Source of the DNA: Paragyromitra xinjiangensis
Lineage: Eukaryota; Ascomycota; Pezizomycetes; Pezizales; Discinaceae
Direction: 5' to 3'
DNA: 64,000 bases
NCBI GenBank assembly: GCA_038503065.1
Contig: JBCAMK010000012.1
Span: 806,001 to 870,000 of the forward strand
How positions within the stretch are numbered: position 1 is the first letter of the stretch; each line of letters starts with the position of its first letter. Below the pieces are notes generated by a model. The model did not search any database, was not told the DNA's origin, and worked only from the letters and a program-made list of their open reading frames with translations. The translations under genes and the position numbers were made by a program. This document shows, piece after piece, positions 19,914 through 30,339 of this stretch.

Positions 19914-20229
19914 TTATTTATTTATTTATTTATTGTTCATACTCGCATGCATCCGAAACGGATATGGCGTACAGCAGAAGAAAACCCAACAGGAACATAA
20001 AAGAAAACAAAACAAAACTAACTAATCCTCCACCAGTTCCAACTCAGCCTCTTCTAGGCTCGTCATCAGTGAATGTGTTAATACCCCGATCTAGTGACTC
20101 CCTCTCACAGTGTCAAGACTACCCTGGGCATTCTTCCTTTACCATCGCTTGCTTTGTGCCTATAGCACTCCTTCCACCAGGTCCAGAGACCCCTGAAGGT
20201 TGGATACATCAATAAGGGTGGGGTGTAAC

Positions 20230-21776
20230 TTAAGTTACCATGCGATCCTGACGTTCGCTGGCACTAAGTTTGGCTTGGGTGAGTTTGAGGCAACCAGAAA
20301 AGTTACCACGATGCGGTTCGTTACAGTTCTTGCAACGGATGATGGTGTGGAGGCAGGGAGCTCCCTTGATGGTGCAAGAGGAGGTTGCGCAGGAGTGGGA
20401 GGATGCTGTATGAGGCCCAGCACAGATGTTGCAGAAGGGTGTCTTGCTGGTACAGCGTTGTTGTGGGTGGCCAAAGGCCAAGCAGGTAGTACATTGGGTG
20501 TCTGGCCCAAAGCGGAGGTATTTGGTGACTTTGTGGCGAAGTCCAAACATGGAGAGCCCTCTCTCAAGGGCAGTGGTGGCAGGCTGCTTCCCCACAATGG
20601 TAAGAACCATGGAGGATGCCTGTTTCCCCTCTCTCTGCTCAGGTCTAGTGAGCCAGCGGGGGTCGCGAAGTAGGGTGGTACCTGGGTTGAACTGCTCAAC
20701 CTCAGACCTGATCTGTTGGAAACCCTCTTCGCCAGAGGGAATGGAGGTGGGAATGTTGTGCACAACAACCTGGGTCAGGACTGCTTCCTTCTCCATGCTG
20801 CTGGCATTGGGGATGGTGTTGCGAACTACTTCCTCAAGCTTCTGTCTTTGCTTGAGGAGAGAGTCAGAGGTGGTGGAGGTGACAGCAATGAGCTGCACAT
20901 GGTGAGCTGGTGTGAATCGCACCTCTGCAATCAAAGGCCTTTCCAGGGCAGCATTGACTGCATTGCGAATGAGGAGTGGGGTGATGTCATCAGGAATGGG
21001 TAGACCATTCCTGGTGATGATGAGGGTACGGTCGCGTTTTGGGGGGTTTGCTGGTTGTTTGGTAGGCTTGGAGGCCTTGCTGGCGGGTCTAGGAGCCCTT
21101 TTAGAGGCAACCTGAGCCCAGGAGGTGGTGGCTGGCGGGGGAGCAGCTGCTGGAGGTAGGGGGAGGTTGGCAGAAGTCAGAATGGTTGTGAGAGTCCGTT
21201 TCTGTTCCAGGTCTGCTACCTTGGAGGTGAGAGTAGCCACCTTTTCCACTAGAGCTGGGTCGTTGTGGAAGGTTGGGGCTGGTGGGGGTGTGTTGATAGC
21301 TTTTTCAAGCTGTTTGACGCGTTTTGTGAGTGCTTTGATGAGCCTGTTCTGTTCATCCATCACTGCGAAGAGGGAGGGGTTGTAGTTCTCCCCAGTGCCA
21401 ATGGCACCAAGGCGATCTAGGTTGCTGTTGGAGTCGTCCATCTGGATGACTGGAGGTAGGGTGGTGGAAAAGGTGAGGGTCCCTCAGTGTCCGTCATGTC
21501 AGAGTCTGACTCTTCCAGGAGGACAGAGCCACTCTCTGTGGGCTCTGTGGCGGGCAGGGAGGCATAGTGAGGTAGGGGGACTGCTGGGCGAAGTGGCAGG
21601 GCTTGAGTGGGTGTTTGCTCTGGGTCTCCATGAAGCAGAGGCGAAAAACGGGTGTTTGGGGGTGTTGTAGGGGCGCCAAACGGCGTTTGGAGCGAGTTTT
21701 GGGGTGAGCTGGTCACAGAAGAGGGAGACCTGAAGCCTCTGCCTCTCCCTCTGCCTCTAGACGAAGAGGAAGACAT
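20230..21776 (-). pseudogene. ORF1 of the ORF1-only LINE, copy 1, one frameshift
   Basis: Starts MSSSSSRGRG at the ATG at 21776 and would run to TAA at 20230-20232 (about 515 residues), but a missing C in a C run near 21480 (GGACCCT against GGACCCCT in copy 2) splits it into 119- and 403-residue frames. Features: an Arg/Gly-rich basic N-terminus, a predicted coiled-coil stretch (EQNRLIKALTKRVKQLEKA), an RRM-like middle and C-terminal knuckles CTTCLAFGHPQQRC, CNICAGPHTASSHSC and CKNCNEPHRGNFSGC. Such ORF1 proteins coat LINE RNA. Because copy 2 has its frameshift elsewhere, the ancestor clearly encoded a full ORF1. Confidence 0.8.
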
Positions 21777-21865
21777 AGAGATGGGTCCTGAACCGACAGG
21801 AGGAGGTGGGGTGTATGGGGGGGTCCCTAAAGGGAGCTGGAAGGGGTGGGTGGAGCAGAAAGTGT

Positions 21866-22203
21866 CAACAACTTTTGCAAATCGGCTCCGATCCAGACGA
21901 ACGAGAGGGCGATCGAACGGGCACAGTGAGGGGACTCCAAAAAGCCCGGGGTCGAGTCAATCGGAGTAGTATTGGTGGAGATATGAGGTTTTGCAATATC
22001 TCAGGATTTGGTGTGGTTTTGGGGGAAAGAGGGGTAAATAAGCGAATTCGACAACAACTTTTGCAAATCCGGTGCAAACCAGACGTACAATAGCAGGATC
22101 GAATGGGGGCAGTGAGCTGATTCCGAATCTTCAAAAATCTCGTTAATCGGAGTAGTATTGGTGGAGTTGTGACCAAAAAGTCACTTTGGCGTTGTTGTTG
22201 TCG
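21866..22203 (-). repeat. Tandem 186-bp monomers in the 5' UTR of the ORF1-only LINE
   Basis: The block starting CAACAACTTTTGCAAATC on the + strand at 21866 recurs at 22052, period 186. Both copies continue with CCAGACG, GATCGAA-GGG, CAGTGAG and ATCGGAGTAGTATTGGTGGAG. The second unit ends at about 22203. The layout resembles the promoter monomers of mouse L1 5' UTRs. Confidence 0.65.
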
Positions 22204-23328
22204 GTTGATGCTAGGGTTCCCAGTAGAGGTGGGACCAGTGCCACTGCTGAAAACTGTAGCCATCATCTCCAACATCTTCTTCTCTGCTTTCCGCTGCTTC
22301 TTGCGGAAATACTTCTTCCACTTCTTCGGATCCCTATCTGCCCCTCCTTCACTACTGCTGCTACTGCTGCTATCACCGGGGTTTCCTCCTCCTCCTACTC
22401 CTATATTTCCATCACCTCCTCCTGCTCCTCCTCCCTGGTTTTCGTTTCCCTGCCCTTGCTGTTCACTAGTTTCTTTCCCTGTTCTTCCTCCACTACTTTC
22501 TCCTTCTTCCTTCCTTTCTTCCGAGGGCCTTGGGTATGTTCCTCTCGGTAGCCATGAGCTACCACTATCGAGGGGTGGTGGTGTATAACCACTGCCACCT
22601 GCAAGGGACCAATGTCCATAAGAAAAGGGACCTCTAGGTGTCTGTGGAGGTATTGGAGTAGAGGATGAGCCTGAGGGCGCGAAACTAACTGCTGGTTTTT
22701 GAACTGCGGGGGGTAACGATGGGGGGTCTGCTTTATTGGTAGGTGTGGTAGGTAGGGTGATTGGGAAGGTATCTGAGAGAAAGACACTACTGGATCTTTC
22801 TCTTCCTGCCGCTGGTTTCGGGGGTGCGGTGATGTGTAGGCGGCCTTCTGTAATGGCCTGCTGTAGTGCTCCGATGTAGTCAGGGATTCCAACTGCTTCG
22901 GGGGGGTCTATATCCATGGGATCAGTTGCGAGGTCATCTTTGTCCGTCAACAACTGTTGTAGATGCTGCTGGAGGTTGAGGACTTTCCGGTCCAAATACT
23001 CGGCAGCTTCCCGCAACAAGGTATTCTCCACTTCTTGCCGTTCTTGTAGCATTCTCATGGTCTGGGTGGTATCCCCAACCGATAGGTTGATCTGGGACAT
23101 GAGATGGTCTTGAAATGCGTCGAAGAAATCGGCTATGGTAACTTTTGATGTGTCTGTCCATGGAGTGGAGATGCCTGGGATATGTCTTTGGATAGTGGAT
23201 TTCGGACGGTGGACTAGTTGGATCATGTCTGTCTCTCCTACTGCTAGTTCCTTCTTCTCCCATGTAATCTGAAGAGGAAGCACTGGGGCATTAATCGCTG
23301 GGGTTTCGGATCTGCGGGAGGATCTCAT
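22204..23328 (-). pseudogene. gag: Gypsy 2-family gag, 5' part (broken), minus strand
   Basis: ATG at 23328 (MRSSRRSETP) followed by about 370 codons closely matching the gag at 30340-32421, up to the Gly/Ser-rich region GTGPTSTG near 22220, where similarity stops. The remaining frame (to 21865) runs through LINE 5' UTR and is not gag. At the codon where the + copy has a stop (30409) this copy has GAG (Glu), so it preserves the ancestral start region. Pol is absent. Confidence 0.85.
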
Positions 23329-23368
23329 GATGGGTGATCTCAAGGTGACTGAGTCCTTAAGATTATAC

Positions 23369-24101
23369 TGTAACGGGGGTGGTCCTCTATACAACTGCTA
23401 AGGCTAGGTAGGAAAACAGCTGTTGCTTATACTAAAGTCAGGCTGAGATCTTAAAGTATTTTCGTGCAGTATACTCAATAATCTTAAGGGCGGAACTCAG
23501 TAATTCTCGTCACTAGGTCTCTGGTTGAAGATGGAGGAGAGCAACTGGTGGCGGGGCTCGCCAGTACTTGTAGTACTGCATGCTCGCCGCCTCTACTCAG
23601 TTCTACTCAGCTGGGGGATCCGGTTAACCCTGAATCCTGTCAATGATCATGGGCGGGTCTCTTCGGAAGTGTTCTCTCACATTCCGCTGAAGTTCTGCAC
23701 CTCATGTGCAACCGCTCCTCATGCACTGCTCTACCAGTCAGGACTCTATGATCCGCCAGCCTAGTCCTGCAGGACTACTTGCATGGCACTGATCAGTCTA
23801 TAGTTGCATCAGGTGTCCGCTAGAATAGTTCTCCCAGTTGCGCCGCCTATCAGCCATAGCTGGTGGGGCATGCATAGGTGGATTAGGAACTCAACCACAT
23901 CTCTGAGTGTTTGATGTCATCGGAGATCTGCTACAGGCCCGTCAGCCTTAGCACCTCCGGATGTTCCTAACCACCAGGTCAGCGGGGTACTGGTGTTCCC
24001 TAGCATGTGGTAGCTACTCCACTCATGCTGGTCCTTGTACCTCTCCGTCTGCCTGGGTCTATTCTACCTTTCACATGTAACAGCCTTGTGGGTCCGTTAC
24101 A
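23369..24101 (-). repeat. Gypsy 2-family LTR, complete, 733 bp, minus orientation
   Basis: Bounded by TGTAACGG at 23369 and CCGTTACA at 24094-24101, an 8-bp terminal inverted repeat. It is exactly the length of the LTR at 29567-30299 and similar throughout. It is the 5' LTR of the gag fragment below it. Its outer edge joins a LINE ORF2 fragment directly, within the codons for PW-LDHNN. Confidence 0.9.
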
Positions 24102-25704
24102 GCTAGATCACAACAACCTCCCCCCGATTGCCCGGCAATTTGACGCCTTTTTCCCATCACACTCAAATCTACCTCCCAAGGTAGTAACTTACATTCGCAA
24201 GCATCGGGGCATCAAAACCATAGTCACTGCGCAACCGAACCCCAATATCATCATAACTTGTTGCACCCTCAGCCTTACTACAATGGACCTTTGCAACCTC
24301 TATTTACAACCAACAAAGGATCTACACCTCCCTATTTTCAACTATCACTTTCATCAAAACACCCTCCTCACAGGAGACTTTAATCTCCGTCACCCTTGGT
24401 GGTATGGACCCAACTCCGAAGTTCATCAACACCTCTTCTCCAAATGTGGAAGCATCACTCAAACACTTATTGATTTCCTTGAAGATAATCACTTCACCCT
24501 TCTCAATAAACCAGGCACCCTAACTCACTTGCCCAGAAATGGCTCCTCTCCCACAGCCATTGATCTTTCTTTCGCAAGAGGATTAGACGCTCAGATGGGC
24601 CAATGGGCTGCCATAGCAAACAATCAACACAATTCCGATCACCTCTTAACCCAAACCATCTTAAACCTACAACCACCTTGATACATAGCTCGACCTCTTT
24701 TTTCCAAAACGAACTGGCCTGCTTTCCATGAAGCCATTCGCAACGCAAACCTTCACTTATCATATTCTACACCCAGGAACACCTTAGCTTCTCTCCAATC
24801 AATAATGCAATGCCTACAAGAGGCGATTCAAACTGCTGTACCGATGTCCAAACCAGCAACTCACACCAAAAACTGGTGGACGCCCACCCTCACAAACATC
24901 AAACAAAAGCTTGCATGGCTCCTAAGACAAGCACAAAAGCCCAACACGCCCCCCCACTGGAAAGACAAAGCCACTGTCCTTCGTGCCACTTGGAAACAAG
25001 AAGTCAAGCTTGCGCAATGGAATCACTGGCACACTTCTCTGAAAAAAGCAACAGCTTCCTCCACTTACAATCTCATCAAGGGCTCACAAGCCTGGAACAA
25101 ACCTTCAATACACAACATCGAAGGAAAAACATCCACCCATGACATCGCACAAGCTTTCCATGCTGCATTTTTCCCTCCACACATAGAAGATCCCCCCCCC
25201 TTTCCTCAAAATTTCCTCACCCCTCCAGCGAGAGAAACATCCAACATACCTCTTAACATTTCTGCGCTAGAAATAGAAAAGTCCCTGCAGAAAGCCAATC
25301 TCTCCACCACAGTAGGTCCAGATGGCATCAACTAACTATCACTAAGAGAATTCCATCGAGCAAGGCCACAACTTCTCACATCACTATTCATGGCACTCCT
25401 CACCCATCACATTATGCCAAACGAATGGAAATTAGCATATTGCGTTCCCATACCCAAAGCCAACAAACCCGACTACACACAAGCCAAAAGTCACCGACCA
25501 GTTTCCCTCCTTTCTTGCCTAGGGAAACTACTCGAAAAGCTCATGGCCAAAAGACTCGAATTAATAGCCTCCCAAAACGGAGCACTACAATCACATCACA
25601 CAGGTGCAAGATCAGGCATTTCTTCCTCTGATTCCCTCCTTTCACTTCTCACCAATGCTACAAAACACATTGCAATACCACAACAATTTCAAGTCAAATA
25701 TGCA
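24102..25704 (+). pseudogene. Family-1 LINE ORF2 fragment (endonuclease and start of RT)
   Basis: Encodes LDHNNLPP..., GDFNLRHPWWYGP, IDLSFARGLDAQ and later VGPDGIN and HRPVSLLSCLGKLLEKLMAK, in line with LINE B and LINE C ORF2. In-frame stops occur near 24681 and at 25333-25335 (ATC AAC TAA). Similarity ends at about 25704 (QFQVK then unrelated sequence), before the catalytic RT motif. The 5' end is cut by the Gypsy LTR at 24101 and the missing upstream part is not on the far side of the Gypsy fragment, so the locus has been rearranged. Confidence 0.85.
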
Positions 25705-26050
25705 TCAGCAAAAAAACGGATTGTCGCCCGGTCCGCCCAATGCATCAGGCGACCGGGGCAGTCGGGGCGGAATATAGCCCTTCCTAAGGTTGCACTTTTT
25801 GCCCTCTGCGCCCGGAGGCGGCCTTTGGGAGGTCGTCAGTCCTGACAACTCCTTTCGCAACTGTTGAAGTAGCCTAGCCTCTGGATGGCTTTGCTTCAAC
25901 ATCATTTCTCTAGAAGACCTTGACGACCTCCTACAGTCCGGACGCATCCTTCCTGGATTCAAATGTTTTGAAGATTATGGATGCTCATGATCGTGAGCTC
26001 GAGCTTTTGGGGGCATATTCAGATGTGTGGTAAATTGACTATTATTTATA
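25705..26050 (-). pseudogene. Start of an unrecognised gene: TATA box, ATG, then early stop
   Basis: On the minus strand TATAAATA (26050-26043) lies 27 nt before an ATG at 26016-26014 that opens MPPKARAHDHEHP followed by TAA. The same frame then stays open as HLNPGRMRPDC... to about 25705, where it meets the LINE fragment. No GT donor explains the stop away. It resembles a protein gene broken by a point mutation and cut at its 3' side. No family recognised. Confidence 0.25.
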
Positions 26051-27926
26051 CACTCTATTCTATCACTCTAAATACAAATCTTCGGCTGCCTCTCTCTGCT
26101 CCTTCTGCCCATCTATCCCTTCCCTTCCCTATCTTCCCTCCACTCACTTGACACCTCCCTTCCCCTTCTCCTTGTCGGGTCGTACGAGGTCGTCGGCAAG
26201 CTCTAATGGCAAACTCCTATTGTGTTTCCGCGCAGTTTTCCTCCGAGGCAGGGATTGCTGTTAGAATGGCAGCCGCCTCTTCATTGTCATTTCTAGGGAT
26301 TGAGCTGGAGCTTGACAGCCGAGCTCGCCAAGTCACCGACTGCTGGAGGGTCGTTGACGAGCTTCTTTTGCGTAGCTCTAATATTGCCTTTAGTCGTCCT
26401 TGATCCCCCCGGAAGGCAGCTTGCGACTCGATATCTGGGCTGACATCCTCCTGCTAATACTGTTAGCCAGCGTCACGTTGTAACGAGGAAGGATCTTACT
26501 AGACTATCGATTTGGCGGCGGATATCATTTACTAGCATTTCCCGAACCTCGGCATCAAGGAACCTCAACGTATTGTACTGACGGTGCCAAGGATCTATCA
26601 TCTTCTTGTTAGCGGAGGATACCGGCTGTTATACCTATGGCTATAGGCGTGCAGTGGTCTCCCTGTTACCCTACCTACGTAGGGAGTTACCCTACCTTCC
26701 ATTTGGTCACCTTCCTGTCTTCGTTGGACTCCTCTGTGGCTGTCTATTGACTTCCCAGCCTATTCCCAGGCAGTTACCCTGCCTTCCCCGGTTACCCGGC
26801 CGTTACCCTGCCTTCAGCAGCGAGTAGATCGAGAAGGGGGGACACCCGCAAAATATCCGCGTCCCGGAGACTAAAAGTAACCCTTTGGTCGTCAACGGCG
26901 CCCTTCCCGCGGAACGCGACCCGGAGGGTATGTATGAGAGGTCTTCATAGGGCAACTTGGGGCGCCGAGTCACGTGGGCTATTCGGATTAGTCATCAGAG
27001 GTCTCCTGCCTGCGCTATCGGGCTCCAAACACCAGCTGTCGCAACAAAACGATATCGTGTAACCACCTACTCGATCGGGCGAACGCAACCGTCGCAACCG
27101 TATCATCACCACGGCGATCCGAAGATTACTGAACGAGGGGTAAGCGTCGGAAGTTGGAGATATCGGCTTCGCCGATAGGATGTCGGATAAATGGATAAGC
27201 GAGTTAGTTCAATTTGTAATAGTAGATAGTTTAGTCCGTCGACCCAAGCTACAAAGAACACACAGTAGTAAAGAGGACGGGATATAAATACTCTTGCATT
27301 GGACGTCAATTCTGAGTCGATCATCATCGAGGAAGAACGAGCCTTATCAATATTATTTTGTTACCAACATACTTTGTTCCGTGATAAATTCTCCATTGTA
27401 TCGAGTTGTTTAGCATAGCTTCGCGCTTCAACACTCGTGTCCTTCCTATTGAGAAAGTTCTTTCAACGGAACAGCCCCGACCCTTATCTCGCTTAAACTA
27501 TTGTTGCCTTTGTGCGGTTCATAAGAAGTTGTCAGGACGTGCGCTCGGGTATTGTGCTACGGATAGTAGCCGGTCGAGTTACAGAGTCTAGAGAGCTATC
27601 TAAAGCTTCACTTAGAATTCAGTAGTGGTGCGAAGTACCGGTCTTACACCGGCCTCCCAGAGGTCGTTCATAACTTACAGAGAGCGCTTTTGGTGTTGAA
27701 GTCCTTAGGGTCTGAATAGGCGCCTGTTTTTCAAGCATGCAGACAGTGATATATCATGGTTGCAGTCATTGCAAGGAATATAATATTGATACTCCCGATA
27801 AAGCTTCTATCCGACCTCCCAAGAGCCTTCTTACCTTCGAAAAACTTGCCATATATCAAAGCAGGGATTTGGGGGGCTAGGAATCTACCCTCTCGGCTCT
27901 GCTGGCTTGTCAGCGGTCGTCATATA

Positions 27927-29092
27927 CTAGTAGGAGTTTGTACTGACCTCATATGTATCAGGGTGACAGGTAAACCTATCATCATCTAGCAGATATTCGA
28001 TCTCCCTCTGACGCTCTTCCTCCTTTAGGTTTGTGAGGTTGTAGGCGCTCATCACGTTCCTTTTGACGTGAGCGAGGAATTGGGACCGTGCGCTCGATTG
28101 CTTTGCCCTTAGCTGAGAGCTGTTAGAATACCCAATCAACCTCACGGAGGCCGGCAACGTACCAGGTCAACACACAATTTGTTGACAGGGCATACTACGC
28201 CTATATCCTTCTCAGCAGTTGCCCAGGCTTTTTTTGCCCATTTGGCCATCTCGATTGCGTCAGGGAATGGATGCTTGAAGTAGGTAAAAGAAGCAATATA
28301 CAGCTTCGCGAGCTGAGCGACGGGCTGTAGGGAGCTTTCTGTGTAGGCTATGCTTCGGTCTTGATTGCGACTATGAACCTCATTGATTATGCTATTAAGG
28401 CTATCGTTAGGTCCATCTGCCGGCTGCAGAGGAGTCGGCATGATGCTGCTCGGTACTGGCTTCGAATTGGTATCCTTATTACACCCATTAGTAGGCTAAG
28501 TGACTGGAGGATTAATTGTACTTGCCAGTCTTTTGCGAATGAGGTTTGCCTGTATCATCTCTCGATGCCTTGCAGTAGACTTTTTGGGAGGGCCTGCCGG
28601 CTTCTATGAGGTCGGGGGTAACTCATATTCGTCTGAATCGTCACTCTCATAGGGTCTACGAAAGAGTGCTATATTTTCTTCCTCTTCCTCTTCCTCTTCC
28701 TCTTCCTCTTCCCCTTCCCCTTCCCCTTCCTCTACTTCCTCCTCTTCATCTTCGTCTTCGCCTTCTTCTACCGCCCCCCTGTTTTCTTCCTCATTCCTCG
28801 CCAACCTCTCACGAGACGGCAGAGGCCTAGAGGTGGAGGGTCGGAAGGAAGGTTTTGTTATCTGCATCGAACAGTGTTTTAAAGTGCTAGATTTCTTACC
28901 TGAATTTCTGATCATTCTTTCAGTAGAGTGACAAAGGAGTTTTTCGGGCTGTAAGGGATGGCAGCTCTTTGGGTGGGAGGTGAGGTAGTGGCAGTGAGGT
29001 AGTGACCGGCCTGAGAGAGGTCGGTGTCTGCTTGAGGGAATAAGTAAAGGGGTATTGCACGGACTCCTAAAACATTGGTTGCCACGGGGCAC
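27927..29092 (-). pseudogene. Broken gene with acidic N-terminus and DUF6532-like C-terminus
   Basis: One minus-strand frame runs from about 29092 to 28163 with two in-frame TAG codons (28604-28606 and near 28500), then a good 50-nt intron at 28113-28162 (GTACGT, CTAAC branch, CTCAG), then a second exon 28112-27927. The N-terminal part has a long Glu/Asp tract encoded by a (TTCCTC)n microsatellite (28676-28745). The C-terminal part includes RSQFLAHVKRNVMSAYNL and EIEYLLDDDRFTCHPDTY, reminiscent of the fungal DUF6532 family; this is a resemblance from memory. Both stops could derive from CAG to TAG. No start ATG is certain, because the frame opens at a GTG. Confidence 0.4.
28113..28162 (-). 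other. 50-nt spliceosomal intron in the DUF6532-like gene
   Basis: Minus-strand GTACGT donor, TTCTAAC branch and CTCTCAG acceptor; removal joins KLCVDL to LRAKQSSARSQF in one frame. Typical of fungal introns in size and signals. Confidence 0.6.
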
Positions 29093-29395
29093 GCTATGAC
29101 TGTGGAAATGACCAGATCTTCAGCTCTGCTGCCACACCTAGCAACAGCGGCTAGTAGATATATTTGTGGATACATAAGAATGATTAATAATTAAGCGAAT
29201 CCAACGAAATGACGGCATAAAGATAGTAAGACCCTTCACCAGCTCGCTGAAGGTCGGCAAATACTGTCTTAGACGTTAGCGTTTAGCTATAAAGGATGGA
29301 TAGGGTAGTAGGGTACCTGCAACGGCCAGTGCCTTGCTGCCCCTAGGCCAATAATAGAAACGCCAAGATATCTAACATCTAATCGATCCCGCCAT

Positions 29396-29487
29396 AATAA
29401 TACAAATAATACAAATAATATAGATAATAGGAATGATACAGATAATAGGAATGATACAGATACTAGGAATGATAAAGATAATAGGAT
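29396..29487 (+). repeat. Short tandem repeat: ACAAATAAT, then an 18-bp unit
   Basis: Two ACAAATAAT units followed by about three and a half copies of AGATAATAGGAATGATAC with minor changes. AT-rich, noncoding, 80 bp before the Gypsy 2 LTR. Confidence 0.7.
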
Positions 29488-29566
29488 TATACAAAGACCC
29501 TGCCTTCCTCCTGAAGGTCATCGGATACCACCTAAAAGTCAGCTTTGGATCTCAAACGATTGGTAG

Positions 29567-30299
29567 TGTAACGGACCCACAAGGCTGTTACATGCAAAAG
29601 GTAGAATAGACCTGGGCAGACGGAGAGGTACAAGGACCAGCATGAGTGGAGTAGCTACCACATGCTAGGGAACACCAGTACCCCGCTGACCTGGTGGTTA
29701 GGAACATCCGGAGGTGCTAAGGCTGACGGGCCTGTAGCAGATCTCCGATGACATCAAGCACATAGAAATGCGGTTGAGTTCCTAATCCACCTGTGCATGC
29801 CCCACCAGCTATGGCTGATAGGCGGCGCAACTGGGAGAACTATTCTAGCGGACAATTGACGCAACTATGGACTGATCAGCGCCATGCAAGTAGTCCTGCA
29901 GGACTAGGCTGGCGGATCATAGAGTCCTGACTGGTAGAACAGTGTATGAGGAGCGGTTGCACATAAGGTGCAGATCTCCAGCGGAATGTGAGAGAACACT
30001 TCCGAAGAGACCCGCCCATGATCACTGACAGGATTCAGGGTTAACCGGATCCCCCAGCTGAGTAGAACTGAGTAGAGGCGGCGAGCATGCAGTACTACAA
30101 GTACTGGCGAGCCCCGCCACCAGTTGCTCTTCTCCATCTTCAACCAGAGACCTAGTGACGAGAATTACCGAGTTCCGCCCTTAAGATTATTGAGTATACT
30201 GCATGAAAATACTTTAAGATCTCAGCCTGACTTTAGTATAAGCAACAGCCGTTTTCCTACCTAGCCTTAGCAGTTGTCTAGAGGACCACCCCCGTTACA
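29567..30299 (+). repeat. 5' LTR of Gypsy element 2, 733 bp
   Basis: Starts TGTAACGG and ends CCGTTACA (8-bp inverted termini), the same length as the reversed copy at 23369-24101. No convincing TATA box is placed before the inferred transcript start near 30180. The 5' 125 bp also occur at 19789. Confidence 0.9.
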
Positions 30300-30312
30300 G
30301 TATAATCTTAAG
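30180..30312 (+). promoter_or_regulatory. Primer-binding site complementary to an LTR 11-mer (self-priming candidate)
   Basis: ATAATCTTAAG at 30302-30312, 2 nt after the LTR, is the exact reverse complement of CTTAAGATTAT at 30180-30190 inside the LTR. The reversed copy shows the same pair (LTR 11-mer near 23478, primer site near 23356-23366). Known: Tf1 and some relatives prime minus-strand synthesis with the first 11 nt of their own mRNA folded back on the primer site. Inferred: this family self-primes, with transcription starting at or near 30180. A tRNA match was not tested. Confidence 0.55.
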
Positions 30313-30339
30313 GACTCAGTCACCTTGAGATCACCCATC

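Larger units (their letters stand above)
19914..22203 (-). mobile_element. ORF1-only LINE derivative, copy 1 (HAL1-like)
   Basis: On the minus strand: a 5' UTR with tandem monomers, one ORF1, then about 316 bp of 3' UTR ending in an (AAAT)n-type tail against the truncated LTR. The 3' UTR matches that of the autonomous family-2 LINE (for example the CCGTTTCGGATG region against 42421-42480 and the GCTTTG-GCCTATAG block near 42830), but no ORF2 is present. Copy 2 at 61647-63939 has the same ORF1 end and 3' UTR junction, so the deletion predates the spread of both. The element is about 2.29 kb. No target-site duplication was recognised. Confidence 0.8.
25705..29566. other. Unassigned region between LINE fragment and Gypsy 2
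   Basis: Different in composition from the surrounding elements and without recognisable retrotransposon proteins. It holds the start of a broken minus-strand gene (26014-26050), a cluster of at least five GTTACCC motifs at about 26663-26815, a TATAAATA at 27283-27290 on + that could belong to a solo LTR, a broken minus-strand gene at 27927-29092, and a short tandem repeat before the Gypsy LTR. Most of 26.1-27.9 kb holds nothing I can name. Confidence 0.4.

Noticed and set aside
21865..22203. C-terminal 110 residues of the minus-strand gag frame
   Set aside because: Lies in the LINE 5' UTR; a chance chimeric frame after the break.
22169..22588. Plus-strand Phe/Pro/Leu-rich frames opposite gag
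   Set aside because: Shadow of the Gly/Ser/Lys-rich gag codons on the other strand; composition only.
26206..26403. 66-residue plus-strand frame
   Set aside because: Short, with no motif or splice context.
27181..27372. Solo LTR starting TGTCGG and ending near CCAACA, with TATAAATA at 27283
   Set aside because: Termini do not form an inverted repeat and no second copy is present; left only as a remark.
28606..28830. Plus-strand poly-Leu/Pro frame
   Set aside because: Antisense of the (TTCCTC)n microsatellite; no independent evidence.
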